A stretch of 64,000 nucleotides of DNA from Pyrocephalus nanus (lineage: Eukaryota; Chordata; Aves; Passeriformes; Tyrannidae): assembly GCA_038380795.1 (NCBI GenBank), contig CM076260.1, positions 28,864,634 through 28,928,633 on the forward strand. The letters are read 5' to 3'. The notes beneath the pieces are model-generated. The model was not told the origin of the DNA and ran no database searches. It saw only the letters and a list, made by a program, of their open reading frames with translations. Below, in pieces: positions 27,137 through 41,237 of the stretch (its first letter is position 1; the number at the start of each line of letters is the position of its first letter). Made by a program: the position numbers and the translations under genes.

Positions 27137-27215
27137 ATATATATATATATGCATTTCCCTTCCCTTCCTTTCCCTTCCCTTCTTTTTTTTTTTTCTTTTT
27201 TTTTCTTTTTTTTTC
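27137..27215. repeat. (TA)n followed by polypyrimidine tract
   Basis: A short TA run (27137-27150) is followed by TTCCC/TTCCT units and then T runs broken by single C, up to 27215. This is a purine/pyrimidine mirror-like tract. Confidence 0.9.
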
Positions 27216-29479
27216 AATGCAGCACAACAACATTTTGTGTGGTTTTAAGCAGTTCTGGTTTCAGGTTTCAATTCCTGTCATAAAATGCATATACCATTTA
27301 TGAGTTTACACAGACAAAGAATCGATCAGGGTAACTCTTCTGGCTGTATGGGTCCTCTGCCATATTTTTTTAATAGTGAGAAGGTCTGAAATTTGTGAAG
27401 CAGAAAATCTATTCTCTTTCTACGTAGTGACACAAATAAAGAACACAAGCTTCTCATGATTTATTAATACCAGTTGTATCTCAGTGTTTTTGATTGCCTC
27501 TCAAACAAGTTTCTAAGGGCTAAAACCCAAGAAATAACCTTGTCACTATCTTTCTTAATTGAAGTGGGTGATGTACTCCAAAAATTAAAAGCTGTAACCA
27601 AATGGCTTGCATCACACTCCGCTTTGTCCTACCCACTGTTCTAGCACCTTTATTTTCCCATGTCAATTGAAATTAATTTAACAAGGCAGTTAGCACCCAC
27701 ACCCACAACGTAGAACCCATACATGAGTCAGCAAACAGAACTACATAGCAAGAAAACTAATTAATAATAAAATATTATCAGAAGCATAATAACATGACCT
27801 TCATGCATTGGGTCTTATAAATACTTCAAAACTGGTTTTCTGTACCATGCACTGACTAATGCACATGCTATCAAGTTTGGGCTTTACTTGTTCTCACTTA
27901 TACTTGATATTTTAGTCTCCAGTATGCTGTACAAGACAAAAATTCTGATCATCATGAAATCACATTTTTTTTATTACATTTTATGCAGTCTTTCCAGAAG
28001 GATGTGTAAAAATAATAAAATTTTATTCTGAGGGATATTTTACCCTTTAAAATAATGTAATCAGCGAAACGTGTGGAACCTCCCAAGTAGTTACTTCATT
28101 GGTAAAAAGGCAGTTAATAACATAAGGATCATATTTCTTCAAAAAAAGAAAACTTCCGATTACAAAATAATTCAATAATTTATTTTACTCTCATGCAGAC
28201 AATCAGTTAGCTTAGAAATATCTATCTGAAGTTATTTTTATTTCAGCCTATATGCTTTTCTCCCCATTTTTGGGGAATAATTTCATATACAGTATTTTTT
28301 AATACTGCAGTTAATGTACCTTGTGTTTTCAGCTTGCTCTCCAGCTGGGTGAAAATGCTAGAATGTTTTAAAAGTGCTATATCAATGGCACTTGTAATTT
28401 TTTTTCCATCAACTGTGAGAAGTACAGATTAGCCCTTGTTGTTAATTTTTAGTGGAAAAATATAAAGCAAAACCATAATATAGCAAAATGCTCTATAGCA
28501 CGCATTCCAATTAGTTCTCTAGGAAGGCTCAATATGTTCAATCTATGTTTGTTTAGTTGGATATCTGTGCATTAAATTAGCTTGTCTGTCAAATTATTGG
28601 CACTGTTTGTCTCCCTAAACTTAAGCTCCTGCTTTGCTAACGGAAAGTCTCTTTTTTATTTAACTGCAGAAAGAAAACTTCAGTAGGTTGTTAAAGGCCA
28701 TAGTACAACTATAGCAAAGTTTAAAGGAAAAAAATAGATATATTTAATACCAAGTCTACTTCTGTCTTAAGACACATATGTCGGGTAAGGACAGAGAACA
28801 ATGATGCCATGCAAAAGCTTGGGAATCTAGGCAGACATGAGTAGATCCACTTATGATTACAAAGACATAGCTTAATTTTGGATTTTTTTATAACTGAGAT
28901 CTGCTTTTGCCAGAAAAAAAATATTTCTAGTAGTCTTACTGACCATTTAAGTCTTTATTTTCTGTTTTAGTTGTACACTTCCTTCCTCAGGAAAACTACA
29001 GAAGAGACACTTAGAAGCCCTTGAACAAAACCTAAATTCATAAATAGAAACAATGGAGAATTTAATACACTGAAACACTTTGTCCAAATAAGGGCAATCT
29101 CTTTTCTGAAAAGAGACTGCATCAGAATGGCATTATGGAGTGTCATATTTTCTTTCAGTGACTTCCATTTAACTTTGGATGGGTTTATGTCTAAAAACAA
29201 ACAACAGACACACTGCCATTCTCACTGTAGAACCTCAGTCAGAGACCTGAAAGACAAGCAGTGTCCTTTCTACCTGTAAGTAATTCTTCCCATTGCAGTG
29301 AACTGCCAGAACTGGTAAAGATGCACGAGAGTTGTGCACCATGAGATGATTCCTCATGTACTGAGGATGCACGTTTTCTCTAATTCATTTTCCTAGTTAT
29401 AGGAGATCTGTGATGCTAAAAGAAGTACTGCTGCTACTGAGCTGATAGTGGTATCCTAGACCTTGTCAGTGTCATTTTA

Positions 29480-29615
29480 GAAAGGAAAGTAATTGTCACT
29501 TTAAAAATGAGAAATCTGAAGCCCAGATATGCTTGTTTGACTTCCATAGTGGTCAAAAGGTAAGGAGAAGACAGAGGTGGATGTTGAACCTACAACTTTG
29601 TAGTCCATGTGAACT
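29480..29615 (-). mobile_element. MIR-like ancient SINE relic
   Basis: The + strand phrase AAAAATGAGAAATCTGAAGC, then CCCAGATA, a 'ggtcaaaagg' segment and ACAGAGGTGGATGTTGAACC, parallels the reverse complement of the MIR core ('aaaatgaggaaactgaggccc ... ggtcac ... cagagctgggattcgaacc'). Diverged; recognised by eye only. Confidence 0.55.
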
Positions 29616-32600
29616 CTCAGAGATTCTGTAGTGCCAAATATAGAAGTCCCTGAAACAGGATTCCCATGCTTTCCAGGGAAGAGGCATCATCATTTGGTTA
29701 GGATCAGTCTCCCTACTCGTTAGTTTCTGGCCTTCTTAATTATATATTTATATGCAGACTTCTGCACAGTGCAACAGGTTGTAAAAATCATGATCTTCAA
29801 TCTAGATTTGCCAGTCCCAGAGATAAGATGCTTCTGTCTGATGAGGACTTAAAATCCAGGTGTCCGTTTTTGAAGTAAAAGGTGTTTGGGACAACACTGC
29901 TTCAGTTTTTCTGGCAGTTTCATTTAAAAGGGAATCAACCAGTCATGTGTATGACACAGTTATCTGTGAATGTAAAGTGGTTTCAGGTGTCAATCCCTGC
30001 AGGCACCAAGTTGAATACTTAACATTTCATTTACCAGTTTTCTTTGATTCATTTATCTTTGTTTTACTCAAAGTTGCTGTGAATACTGTCCTCAAGCACC
30101 TAACTCTCCCTATTCACTATTCAAAGAAACTCTCAGGTTTGTGAATTTTATTCTCAATGCCATGTTTACCATGTTATTTAAACACATGGCTTATACCTAC
30201 TCCCCAGAAACAGTTTCTCTGGGCTGGAATCAGTCCAAACCTGAACCAAATCAGGCATTTTCCTGCTAGTCATTTGGTGCCTTTTAAAAGTCATATGGAA
30301 CTCAAAAGGTTCTGATGATTTAGTTCATCAAGAAATAATTCTCAAATGTGATTTTTCTGTTTCACAGTTTCTCTTGAGACCCACATCTTGCCAAAGTATT
30401 AGATTAAGATTGCTTAGGAACATGTTGTTAACTGAAATTTACAGAAGGGCAGTGTTCAAGATAATCTGTAAGCTTGCACAATTGAAGTTGTCTCCAATGT
30501 AGGACTAGAAATTTGGAGAAGCTTTGTTAAAAAGTAAGATTAAAGAGTTTAAAAAACTTATTTCATATCCTCTGTCATATACCCTCAAATCTTCCAGATC
30601 CTCCTGTATGTGTATAGAGAGATGTAAATTTCAGAGTATATTTTTTAGTTTGTCTATTGTGTTGTTTTCCTGTTTTGTGCGGTTCTCAAAGTAAGGAGGG
30701 AAACCCTGCCTTTGAAAAGGGAAAATACTAATAGCAAGATGATGATAGTGTTGTTGTTTAGCTTGGAAGATGGTTTCCTCAGTTTTAAGTCTTCCTCGTG
30801 TGCATAAAGACAGCAACAAGTATATGTGACTAATGGTAACATTTCAGTGTTGTACTTGTGATGAACTGCAAAATAACACTTACCAAGAAGCATCCCACAT
30901 TTTGCTATTTCTAGTGTCCTTGATTTTCCTATCCAGTGCTCTGTAACATTGATCGCAATATTTCAAGCATCACTACAGATGCCCACTATCTCCAAAGACA
31001 TTGAGATGCAAAGGGAAAAATAATATTCACAAACTACTTCTACACCAAGTCACTGCAGTGTGACTAGGATGTCAATATATCTACAGTACCTTCAGCTCTT
31101 GTTTTGGATACTGGTAGCAGCCTAGCTGTGGTAGAAACAGCTCAGCACAGGCAGGATAGTTTTCTCTGATTCTGTAAACTAGAACAAATTATTTCAGGAA
31201 CCGAGACAAATCACTGCTATATCATGGCAAAGGAACAATCTTTCTTAGACTAAAATAAAAATACTTTTTTTGGGGTATAGTAATTTCTGAACTTTACATT
31301 CTTATGGCATATATGATTAAGACTATGATATACAATTAAAATTATGCATTTCTAGTATGCGTTTCTAGAAATTCAATATTTAAGACTGAAATAACAGCAA
31401 CTTTTGCCTTGCTAAGCACTGGTCAGATAATTCACTGTCTGCATATATGTGCACACACTTTACACTTGTACTGGACATTTGGTGTCTGGCTACTTGGTTT
31501 TTTTGTTTTGTTGTGGAGGAATGTCTCCCAGTCAGAAAGTCAGTGGTCCTGGTCAGTGTTTAAATACACAACTCAGACATCAGCATTAAAGGAAGAATCT
31601 GACTGAAGGTGCTGCATGTGGACAATGAAATTGCCTGCCTTCCTTTAGTCTTTGATCCAGAGTAGCAGAAATGGAAACAGTGTATAGAAAGTTGACATGA
31701 ATGAGGACCCAAAAGTTAGAAATTTATTATGCCATAGGATTTGTCTGTTTTCCACATAAAATTAGTAGAAATGTTGAGCAAATATTTTCCAGAGTATCAA
31801 CAGTGACTTCAGAGAGAAACTTGAGGGTAAAAAAGTTACTTCAATATTACAGTTTATTTCCATGTTCATACTGTGGGCATTCAAAAAAATCTCTAAGGTA
31901 ACCCTTCCATGGGACTGGACAGATTAGATTTTATAGAGAGGGACTTTCAGGCAAGAAAACAGAAAACTTCTTGAGTCATCAGTTCTCTAAAAAGTCATCT
32001 GTTTCAGTCCGTTGCTAGTACAAAATATACATTTGCTTTTTCTGATCAGCAGAAGTTCCTCTAAGCAATATTTTTCCTGATGTTTTAATTCACACTGCAT
32101 TTCTTAAATCTTTCTACATAATTTCAAGAAAATGATGCTATCTCTTTGCTATAAAATAAACAGATCTCCTTATCTCTCTAGATGTATATTTTCGCCTGCA
32201 ATACTCTAACAATTTGTATAATTGAATTTCACAGTTTGGCTGAAAGTCATAACTTACAAAAAAAAATAGCTTGACATATATATAATAAGGAAAATTGTCA
32301 TAGGCCGCTTCCTTCCCCTATATTGTATATGAATAGACTAAATCTGGCTCATTCATTAGGAATATAAAGTGTTTGTGTTACTATATTTTCTAATAGATTA
32401 TGAAAATACCAATATTTATCTTTTTGCTCTTACATTCTAGAAAGAATAATGAAAAATTAACTAAATGTAAATTTTTTTCTCTGTGGAAAGCTCATATTTC
32501 TCATTTTCTTAATTTTTCTGTAGTAATTTTTTAGCTTACATCTTCTTTATATTCACTCACAGCACATGAATACTTGTTTTTAGCCTTTGTATTTTTACGG

Positions 32601-33666
32601 TAATGCCTTCAGAATTCAAATGTTTGACCTATAGTTTCTGATCTAGTTTAAACACGTGCTAATGTCAACCAGACAGTACTAAACATCGGTGCCCTGCTGC
32701 CCAGAACAAATACTCATTACTTCCTATCATTAAAAAAGGAGTTAAAGAGTTATTTGGCTTCTTAAACATTCCTGAAGCTACTGAGAATTCTGTCCATTCT
32801 ATTATCTGATGAAAGCCTGTTATTCATCTATCAGGTTTTCATGGTGATGAACAATATACATTATCAGAAAGTCAGTGCCTCTGAAATATGCAAATGCCTA
32901 AAACAAATACACTGTTCCTTATTGCATGGCCACATCATGTCTTTTTGCAATATGGGTAAAAGACACCACAGTGAAAGATTTGGCTGTTATAATTCTGAGT
33001 GATGCCAAAAGCTGAATGTATTCTCCTAGCTGGGACTTTTTGGGGTTCTCAATCATCCTGGAATTTTTTTTTCTTTTCCAATTATTATGCTTTATGGAAA
33101 CTTAGTATAGAAATTGAAAATAACCAGGCAAAATACCTGCTGGTGCCTTTGGAGTTTGTTGTTGAGAGAGAGAATTGGAAGAGAATCAACTGCAGAAATG
33201 TCAGTGTTACTTACAAAGTCTAAAGTAGATATATAACATTAGGACAGAAAGTACATGATTCCCAACTCAGAAGGGTAGATATAAGTAAATATAACTATGT
33301 CTGTAAATGATGGACTATATAAGGTACCTAGTGCATATTTTTGAGTCAAGGAAGATTCACCATTTCTAAATGCAGGAGGTATTTTATCTGACAGCTTTGT
33401 AGCAATAGCACCATTTTTCTCCTAATATACTATCTTCCCACCCAGCCATACTCCTCAAATGCCAAACTCTCAGATACAGCGATGAGATGTAGGCAAATCT
33501 ATTACGTAACAGGAGAGTTAAAAAAAATGGCTGGCAGCCTTTAATGTGAGCTACTCTGAAAAATTTTCAGCCCTCCATGTTTGAAAGACCTTTACCTGGA
33601 CTTTTGCTGCCAAAGTAAGAATAGTTAGCAGAAAGATGCAGACAAATTCAATTAAGTTTTCTCCTC

Positions 33667-33686
33667 TTTTTTTTTTTTTTTTTTTT
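33667..33686. repeat. 20-T homopolymer
   Basis: Twenty consecutive T, followed by an AATTTATTTTAATA stretch. Confidence 0.95.
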
Positions 33687-34571
33687 AATTTATTTTAATA
33701 CTAAGGCTGTTTACAGGAATACTAAAAAAAGTGGCATATTTCTTTGAACATCAGTTACATGATTTGGGTGAGTTTCATCTACACTGTAGAAAACCTGTGC
33801 ATTATTTATGCATGCTGGCAAGCTAAAATATTATCTCCATGTAGGCCATCCTTTCTTCATTACTATCTAAGTGCATATGTCTCTCCTAGCTGTTGTAAAA
33901 GCATCCAGTATCATGGCTATCTTGTCCTTTGCTGGATGTGTTGGTACTTACAAACACTGCCTCTGGCACTGTTTCAGAATCTGCCTGCTACAGAATTGCT
34001 CGGGCAGTGTCATACTTCCATGTACCACTTTCTTTTAATTCACCCTTCGAATTTTACAAGTACAAACAATATCTTACAATTAAATATACATCTATTCCAA
34101 AGTGAAGTGAAAGACATATTTTCACTGGGATAAATATGCAGTTTTCACTTTTCATTTTCTTCATTCACTTTTATGCAAATATGCATGCCACACATCTTTG
34201 GGTGTCAGAGCAAAGTCCTATAATTAAATTATAGCATATATATTTCTGTTGCAAGGGTGCCACGGAAATGAATTTTGAATAATTTTTAATCCAGATGTTC
34301 TCTCTGGATTCTACTCTTTAATAGTGGATTTTCCCTATGATAAATGATTTTTAAATTGTCCAATATTTCTTCCTAAGTTTAATTACAAATGTAAGACATT
34401 TGAAATAAGTTTTAAACTTCACTGCAATTAAAACTTACTTAATTTATTTATTACATAAAATGTATGCAGTGGATGTAACAACTTTTCACCTTACCCACGG
34501 AGACTTCAATATAGACTGATTTGGATTCTAAGATCACATGTAACAGCCTAATATGATTTACTTTCAGATAA

Positions 34572-34609
34572 CTGTTCTTAAACAGAAATTCTGTTCTTAA
34601 ACAGAAATT
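34572..34609. repeat. 19-bp tandem duplication with palindromic core
   Basis: CTGTTCTTAAACAGAAATT occurs twice exactly, head to tail. Each unit contains the inverted repeat CTGTT/AACAG around CTTA. Confidence 0.97.
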
Positions 34610-36544
34610 CATATACACCTTTGAACCACCCAGCATTCATTTTACTAAAGGAAGTTGTTAAAAAGTTTTCTTTGTACGTGGCTCATTAATCAGGATTTTT
34701 TCATCTTTGAAGAAATGAAACCCAGAAAATAACTAATGTATACTACAGCTGTCTTTCCAAAATAATGCAGGAGAAAGTTAATTAGAAATTCAAAGTACCA
34801 CTGAGACTCTTAATTGCAACAAAACGTTATCACAGTGTTTTCTTACTCTGTGTCAAGCAGGATTGGACAGGGCCTCGTGGCTCACTGCATACAGCAACCA
34901 GCTTTGGCAGGCAATCACATTATAAGATTCAGTTATTAAAGCTCTATCACAAAACCTGTTATACTGCGACTTGTCCATGTGCCAATGTTGTCCAGGTTAA
35001 ACCACTCTTTTCCCTCATTACTTTCCTGGTGGATATAACTGCTGTTCTCAAATATCTCTCAACCTCTTTTGCTAGATTTAACAATTTAAGGCCATTTAGA
35101 CTTCTCTTTCAGAATGGATAGTCAGGGCAGAGAAAAGCTAGTAACCCTTTCTTCACATTACTTTCAATCTGAATTCATTGTTCTTGAGCATGAGTGACAA
35201 AAGTAGGGCACATAGATATAATATTGCACATTAATGATGTGGAGGAGGACAAAGAAGTAAGTAGTTATCTGTTTGAGTCAAAATTGATTTGGAAAAAGCT
35301 GCTAAAGCATCTTCTAATGAAATAGAATTAGATATCCTTCTTAAATACAAATGTCAGATATGACCTTCGATGAGGCTATTTTAAAGTTTATAGGGAGATA
35401 AATACGACTTGGAACTGTACTGCAGAAATGGTTGGACCACATTATTCCAACACACCAGAGCTGATAGAAATTTTTATTTTCATGGACTAAATGCTGTATG
35501 TTGTCATTTCAAAAGGTTTTTTTGGCAAGCAATAAACACGTTGATTGAAAAAGAGTTATTTACATGAAATAACCTTGGATTAAGTGACCATAAATAGACT
35601 CAATAAAATAAAACTAAATAGAGAGAATAGTTCATTCCTAAAGTTTCTCCTGCTGAAATTGGAGATATGAAAGATTGTTACCTGGTCCAAAAGATTATTC
35701 ACCTGAGCAGATCTAAATGAAACATTTTTGCTGGGAGAAAACTTGCATCAGAAGCTTCTGAACAGCTGTACTGCTGAGGGTACAAACACTGAAACATAGT
35801 CTAGTCTTAGAAGTGTTAAAATTGCTTTTGTCCCTCTGTTTTCTACAGGAAATACCTCTACAGAAGACTAATATCGAATAAAAGACATAGAAAATAATAT
35901 AAATATAAGCAATGTGGGTTTATGCAGAAATTAATTTTTTCATATTTATCAGCTAATCTTCAATGATTTTTGTCTTAATGAGTTTTAACAGACATGCAGG
36001 AAAATTCTCATCTTTTACAACTAAGTGTAACTTGGAATCTGCCAAGCAACACCAGACCATGTCAGAATGTGACCTGTAAACTTTGTGCTGAGTATATCTG
36101 AAATGTAATCAAATGTGTGAACTTCAGCACTGTGTATTTTGAGTATTCATTTCCGCGTACATTTGGCAGCTCATAACTTAACTCTATATATCATTAAGAT
36201 AACATTCAAAAGAGTATTACAGTGATCATGGTATGTGTCGATAATAATACTGGAAAACCAGGAGACATAAAATTAGTGTTTTTCACAGGCTTAAAAACTT
36301 AGTCACATAAATCCTTTATCCTTTTAACATTTTCCTTTCCAGTAGCTTAATCAAAGAATCCAGAGTTCCCTGTAGATATAGGACAAAAGAAACCCTACAC
36401 CTAATCAATCTGAAGGTATATTTTAGCAGACCTTTTCAGATGCTCATCTTTGCCTCCTGAGACAGACTGATCTTTCAGGTTGACCAAATTGACCTCAGGA
36501 GATGGGACTCGTGATCACACTGATTTCCTCTCTGTTAAAGTATG

Positions 36545-36905
36545 TACCTGGATGTACCAGGACGTGGCCCCATCCCGAGCTAGCTGGCTCACTTCCTACA
36601 TACTTTCTGTGAGCGAGTTACCGGGTAAACAAGTGGTGCACCTGCAGGAGAGGCTGGAGCTCAGCCCCGCTGCTTCAGCCACAAGAGGATCTACCAGAAA
36701 CAGACATAAATGTTTTTAACGCACGGAAAACTTCAGCTGGAGATGAGAATCAGACACCAAGACACAAATCCATAAAATTTATGCTTTCGTAGTTCCACAT
36801 GTTTGTTTTATATTTTAGCCCCCCGCCCCTGGTAGTCGGTCCTTGCGGGCTGGGTGATTCCTGCTGCTGTAGTGCGCTCGTGCCTCTAGGTGGAACTGAA
36901 GGGAC
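36545..36905. other. CpG-richer intronic patch, unidentified
   Basis: Within an AT-rich intron this stretch has many CpG sites, for example in GGACGTGGCCCCATCCCGAG, GAGCGAGTTACCGGG, AGCCCCGCTGC, CCCCGCCCC, GTCGGTCCTTGCGGGC and GTGCGCTCGTGCC. No reading frame with recognisable protein and no known repeat ends are seen. It could be a regulatory element, an alternative promoter, or the remnant of a young GC-rich mobile element. Confidence 0.55.
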
Positions 36906-38715
36906 TGAGAAGCTTTTTGGTAGGACCTGTACAAACACACATCCAGTGTTTCACAGTTAGGGTGATGGCTGCCTTGAAGAGTTTCTGCCTAAACAGCAAA
37001 GGTGTCTTAGAATAGAAACAAGCCAGCAATTCAATCGCCTTGCCTTGAGTGGAAAAGCAGGGATTTATATAGACTTGAAGGTGTATTCATTAAGCAGTGA
37101 TTGACTCATTTCTTCAGTAGTCACCAGCGGCAGCTCCTCATGAAAATGATGGCAGTTTTGTATCACTTTCTAGCACTTATTTCTCTTGAACTGAAATCCT
37201 ATTAAATCCTCAGTATATATGCTTTTATATATATATATATAATTAAATTAGATAGATTTCTTTTTCTATGTAGTTCCCATGATTTAGAGCTGCACTGTTA
37301 AATAAATTGCAGAAGAATGGCCAATAATTTTAAATTATGTGGACTGACCATGACATTTTATCTTTGCCTTTTTTTTTTCACATTTATTGAGGATTTAAAT
37401 TTCATTTAGAAACATTAGTGATACAGATACTTTTTAACGTAAGCAAAGTTATAAGCTATACTCAAAAATATTTGAGAACTACTAAAGTAATTATTATTGT
37501 TCCTAATTTCCTGTTTACAAATAACCTCAGCTATATCCAGATTTAATGTATTATATTTTTATTTGTGATCACACTGGGAAAAGGCAAAGGTATTGCTCTT
37601 TTGCCATGGTCTGTCAGTCTTCTGGAGAAATCTAGTGAATTATTTAGTATTGATGCATAGGTGTCTATAAAAAAGATTTTGAGGATCCTTTTATATTGGA
37701 CAGTTTGTCTGAGAAAGGCACAGAAAGAAAGATGGCTTAACTTTGTCTAATTTATAGGATACACTTATCTTCTACATTTTTAATGGAAATGAAGTTCACT
37801 TGCTGGCCACTTCCCCTGTCTTTTTTTAGTATTTGCTTCCCACAAAATTCAAGAAAAAAGTCTTTGGTGCAGAATTCTATATAACATCTACAACATGTCA
37901 AGGAGAATTACACAGGGTCATTTATACTGTTTCTCTCTAATGTACTTAAGGCACTCAGGCTTATTCTGCTGCTTATACACTGTGGTGCTTTGCCAGTAGA
38001 GCTTCTTTAATTTCTGATTGAGTGGGTCATAGAAAAAAAAATCAACTGTTCCATCATGTGTCTGAGATTTTTCTTATAATATGTCAGGAGTGGGAGGTGG
38101 AGAATAGAAGTGGGAGTAGAAGGAAAAAGTCCCTAAGTTTTGGGGATTTTTTTCTGAAATAAGAAGGAGTGTTATTAACTTCAGCATATTGAGATCAGGC
38201 CCTTACAACATACTTATTCAGCTCACAAATAGGTGGTCTGTTTGTCTGCGTGTCCTAGAGGTTCTTGGTTGTCAGGTGAAGTTACAATAGGTTTGATTCT
38301 TTCTCCTTATTCATTACCTCAGAAAAGTCAGTAATGATCAATCCTAGTGAGGTTTAAAACTCCGTTCTCCACTCCTAATTTCTCTAAAGGGGAAGTGGCA
38401 TTTCTATTTTATTTGTCAATGTTACTTTATTAAAGGGCATCTTTCCACTGCAATCAGGAGCTTGAAAGTGTGACATGGGCCACTTGTAATGAATACAGCC
38501 TGTGCTGAGAGACAGGAGCAAATATCTCACTTGCCTGTGGCCCTGAGTAAATGAGCAATAACCTGACTGTGATAGCAGGCATCAGGTTGAGGCACTTTAA
38601 CTGGCTGGAGTTATTCTTAAGCAGTTGGACCATACTGGCAGTGTTATATTCATATAGATAATGACTGTCATGGACTGTTATTTCATAGTAGCAAGGCAGA
38701 AATATTGTGATAATT

Positions 38716-39055
38716 CTCATAGAATCATAGAATAGAATCCTAGAATATGCCCAGTTGGAAGGGACCCCTCAGGATCATCAAGTCCAATTCCCAGCCCTAC
38801 ACAGGATAACCCAGGAGTCACAACATGTGAGTGTTGCCCCAATGCTTCTTGAACTCTATCAGCCTTGGTGCTTTGACCACTTCCCTGGCTAGCCTGTTCC
38901 AGTGCTCAGCTACCCTCTGGATGAGAAACATTTTCCTGATATCTAACCTAAACTTCTCCTAACTCTGCTTCATGCCATTTCCTCGAGCCCTGTCACTGGT
39001 CATCAGAGTAAAGAGATCAGTACCTTTCCTTCTGCTCCCCCTCGTGAAGATGTTG
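38716..39055 (-). mobile_element. CR1 LINE, short 3' end fragment
   Basis: The + strand starts CTCATAGAATCATAGAATAG, the reverse complement of the CR1 terminal ATTCTATG direct repeats, then CAGTTGGAAGGGACCCCTCA. On the minus strand the end of the CR1 ORF2 protein is readable (TRGSRRKGTDLFTLMTSDRA). The element breaks off at about 39055 and unrelated sequence follows. About 340 nt remain. It is the same CR1 subgroup as the copy at 43521. Confidence 0.93.
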
Positions 39056-40194
39056 AAGATTTCATTTGTAATCTGGTTTGGAAAGTATATTTCAAGCTGC
39101 AATTTTAATTTGGTCCTTCTTTTCTGAGAAATGCTCACAATAGTTCGAGATCCTCTGTGCCTATAAATGCAGTTCACAGCTTCATCCCAGTTAATTACAC
39201 CAGTTAGCACTGAGACAACAGAACCCAAAAGCTGAAAAAAATAGCTGTTCTTTTCTCTCAGTTTTTCTTTTCTATCTGCTATGATAACTGTGTGAGGTTC
39301 TGTAAACAGAAAAATACAAAATCCATGTTCCTTGCTATAAGAAGTAGACCCTTTTTGCAGTGATTCAAACAACTGACAGCTTAGATGATTTGTATTTCTT
39401 TCACTAAGCCTGAAGTCTTGATAACTAACTTTTTTTTCATCTCTCATGACTTTTCAGGAAATAATTCACTGGGAATTCATTAGCCAATTGCCAGCTTCCC
39501 TCCTGAGGGTCCCTGGCATTACTACTCTTCCTGTCCAGAAAGCAATACATACTCTGCTACCATTTAGAGGATGCTGTTGTGTATCTAGAAGGAAAACTAG
39601 TTAAACTAATTTAGAAATATGACAGAAATCACAGGAAGATAACCTTTACCTTACATATTAAATGAAAGTTCTTTAAAAGTCAGTCTGGAATTCGAAAAAA
39701 ATGAGGAGTGTTTGTATTATGTATGAATATGTGGGTGAATTTTACCTTCTTGACTGAGATCTATAAAATGCACATATATTCAGAGTGCTTTAAAAATATT
39801 TTCTATATTTTTCCTGAAATTTAGATATTAAAAACAACATAAATGATGCATTGCAGTGACCTTCTCCTTAGTATTTATTGTGTCCTATACGTCAGGAACA
39901 GAAAAATAAGCATAGTGTCCAAGAACACTGTGATAATTTTCTGTAAGAAAATTTCTGATGACTTCTTGCACTTATGAGTTTCTAATATTTCCATTTTATC
40001 ACCCTAGACTAGTAAGCTCATTGTTTCTGCATCACCTGTACCATTCCTCAGCACATGAAATGCATGCGGCAGACTGTATCATTTTATCTTGCTTTTCTTA
40101 CCTTTCTGAGAAGTTTTAGGTTGTTAAGAAAACTAATCTTACAAACTCTGATTTGCTTCCAACAGAATTAAATAAGATTAGCCATGGGTGAACC

Positions 40195-40420
40195 TAGCTC
40201 AGATTGGTCCAAGGTCAGGTAGGGCAGGGCTGGGTGGGGCTGGACACCAGCCTACTGTCGTGTCAGGGAGGCAGGGGCTGACGCCCCAAGGAAGATGATG
40301 TGGGGTCCTGGGTTGTGGGCAGGTGGGGACAGCCCTGGGGCTGTAGCTCGGAAGGGAGATGATGTACTGACAGTGCCCTCAGGGCCCTGGCTCTTAACAC
40401 TCTTGCCTCAGATATGGTTT
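40195..40420. other. GC-rich patch, unidentified
   Basis: GC-rich stretch with G-runs (AGGGCAGGGCTGGGTGGGGC) and GACGCCCCAAGG, sharply different from the AT-rich flanks. The phrase AGATGATGT occurs twice, about 68 nt apart (near 40293 and 40361), pointing to an internal duplication or a repeat family I do not recognise. There is no coding evidence. Confidence 0.5.
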
Positions 40421-41237
40421 CTTTCCAGTCAGGAGAGAAGCCAGTCCTTCAAAGATGGGAATTAATTTGTAAATAAACTGCAGTAAGTGGAAGGGACTCA
40501 GGAAGAGGCATGTTTAGCACTGCTGACCTCTGATTCAGCCTCCAGCTCCCTAGAAGTTCTCAGATGTTTGTGCAGGGGCAGGAGGGAGAAGTCGCACAGA
40601 CACACCCAGAACACAGTGTGTGAAGGAATGAACACTTCCAGTGTACATCTATGCATTATGGGGCACAGGTAGCCCCATAATCTTAAAACTGATTGATTTT
40701 AAAATTGTCTTCTAATTTCAGATATAAAACTAAGTTTTGATTTGTTTTCAACTTTTTCTAAGTATGACTGGACAGGTTATTGGTGCATCAGGTATTGGTC
40801 TCTCCCTAAAATGTAAAGGGGGTAAAATTTAAGCTAAATTCATAGTAATTTCTTTGTGTATAATTTACAAAATTTTTTCCCTGATATCTAAACTTACCTT
40901 TTTGAAAAGATTTAGGTCTTGCATGCTATGGCACAGGATATGTAGGGTCAAACACGAGTGTGGGCACCTTGGTAAAAACATTATCCCATATATGCAGCCA
41001 AGATAAGGATTTTTGAAAAAATTTCAGACCCTGTGTATTGTGTAGAGTTTTATTAGTGGTTTATTGGTGACAATTTTTTTAGCAACTATGTCCTACGCAT
41101 TTTAGATGTTTTTTAAAATTATTTCTATAACTCTGAAACATCGGTGTGGAGCTTGGCTGTGGAAACGAAAAAACTGTCTTTATGCATAAGGACAAAACAG
41201 CCTAGCAGCAAAGCCTGAGAGTGAAGTGGAATACATT

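Noticed and set aside
29860..30144. 94-codon plus-strand reading frame
   Set aside because: No recognised motif and no splice sites that would make it an ADGRB3 exon; length is within what chance gives in 64 kb.
33744..34133. 129-codon plus-strand reading frame
   Set aside because: No recognisable family, composition like the surrounding AT-rich intron, Cys/Tyr/Leu-rich as expected of random T-rich sequence, no splice or promoter context.
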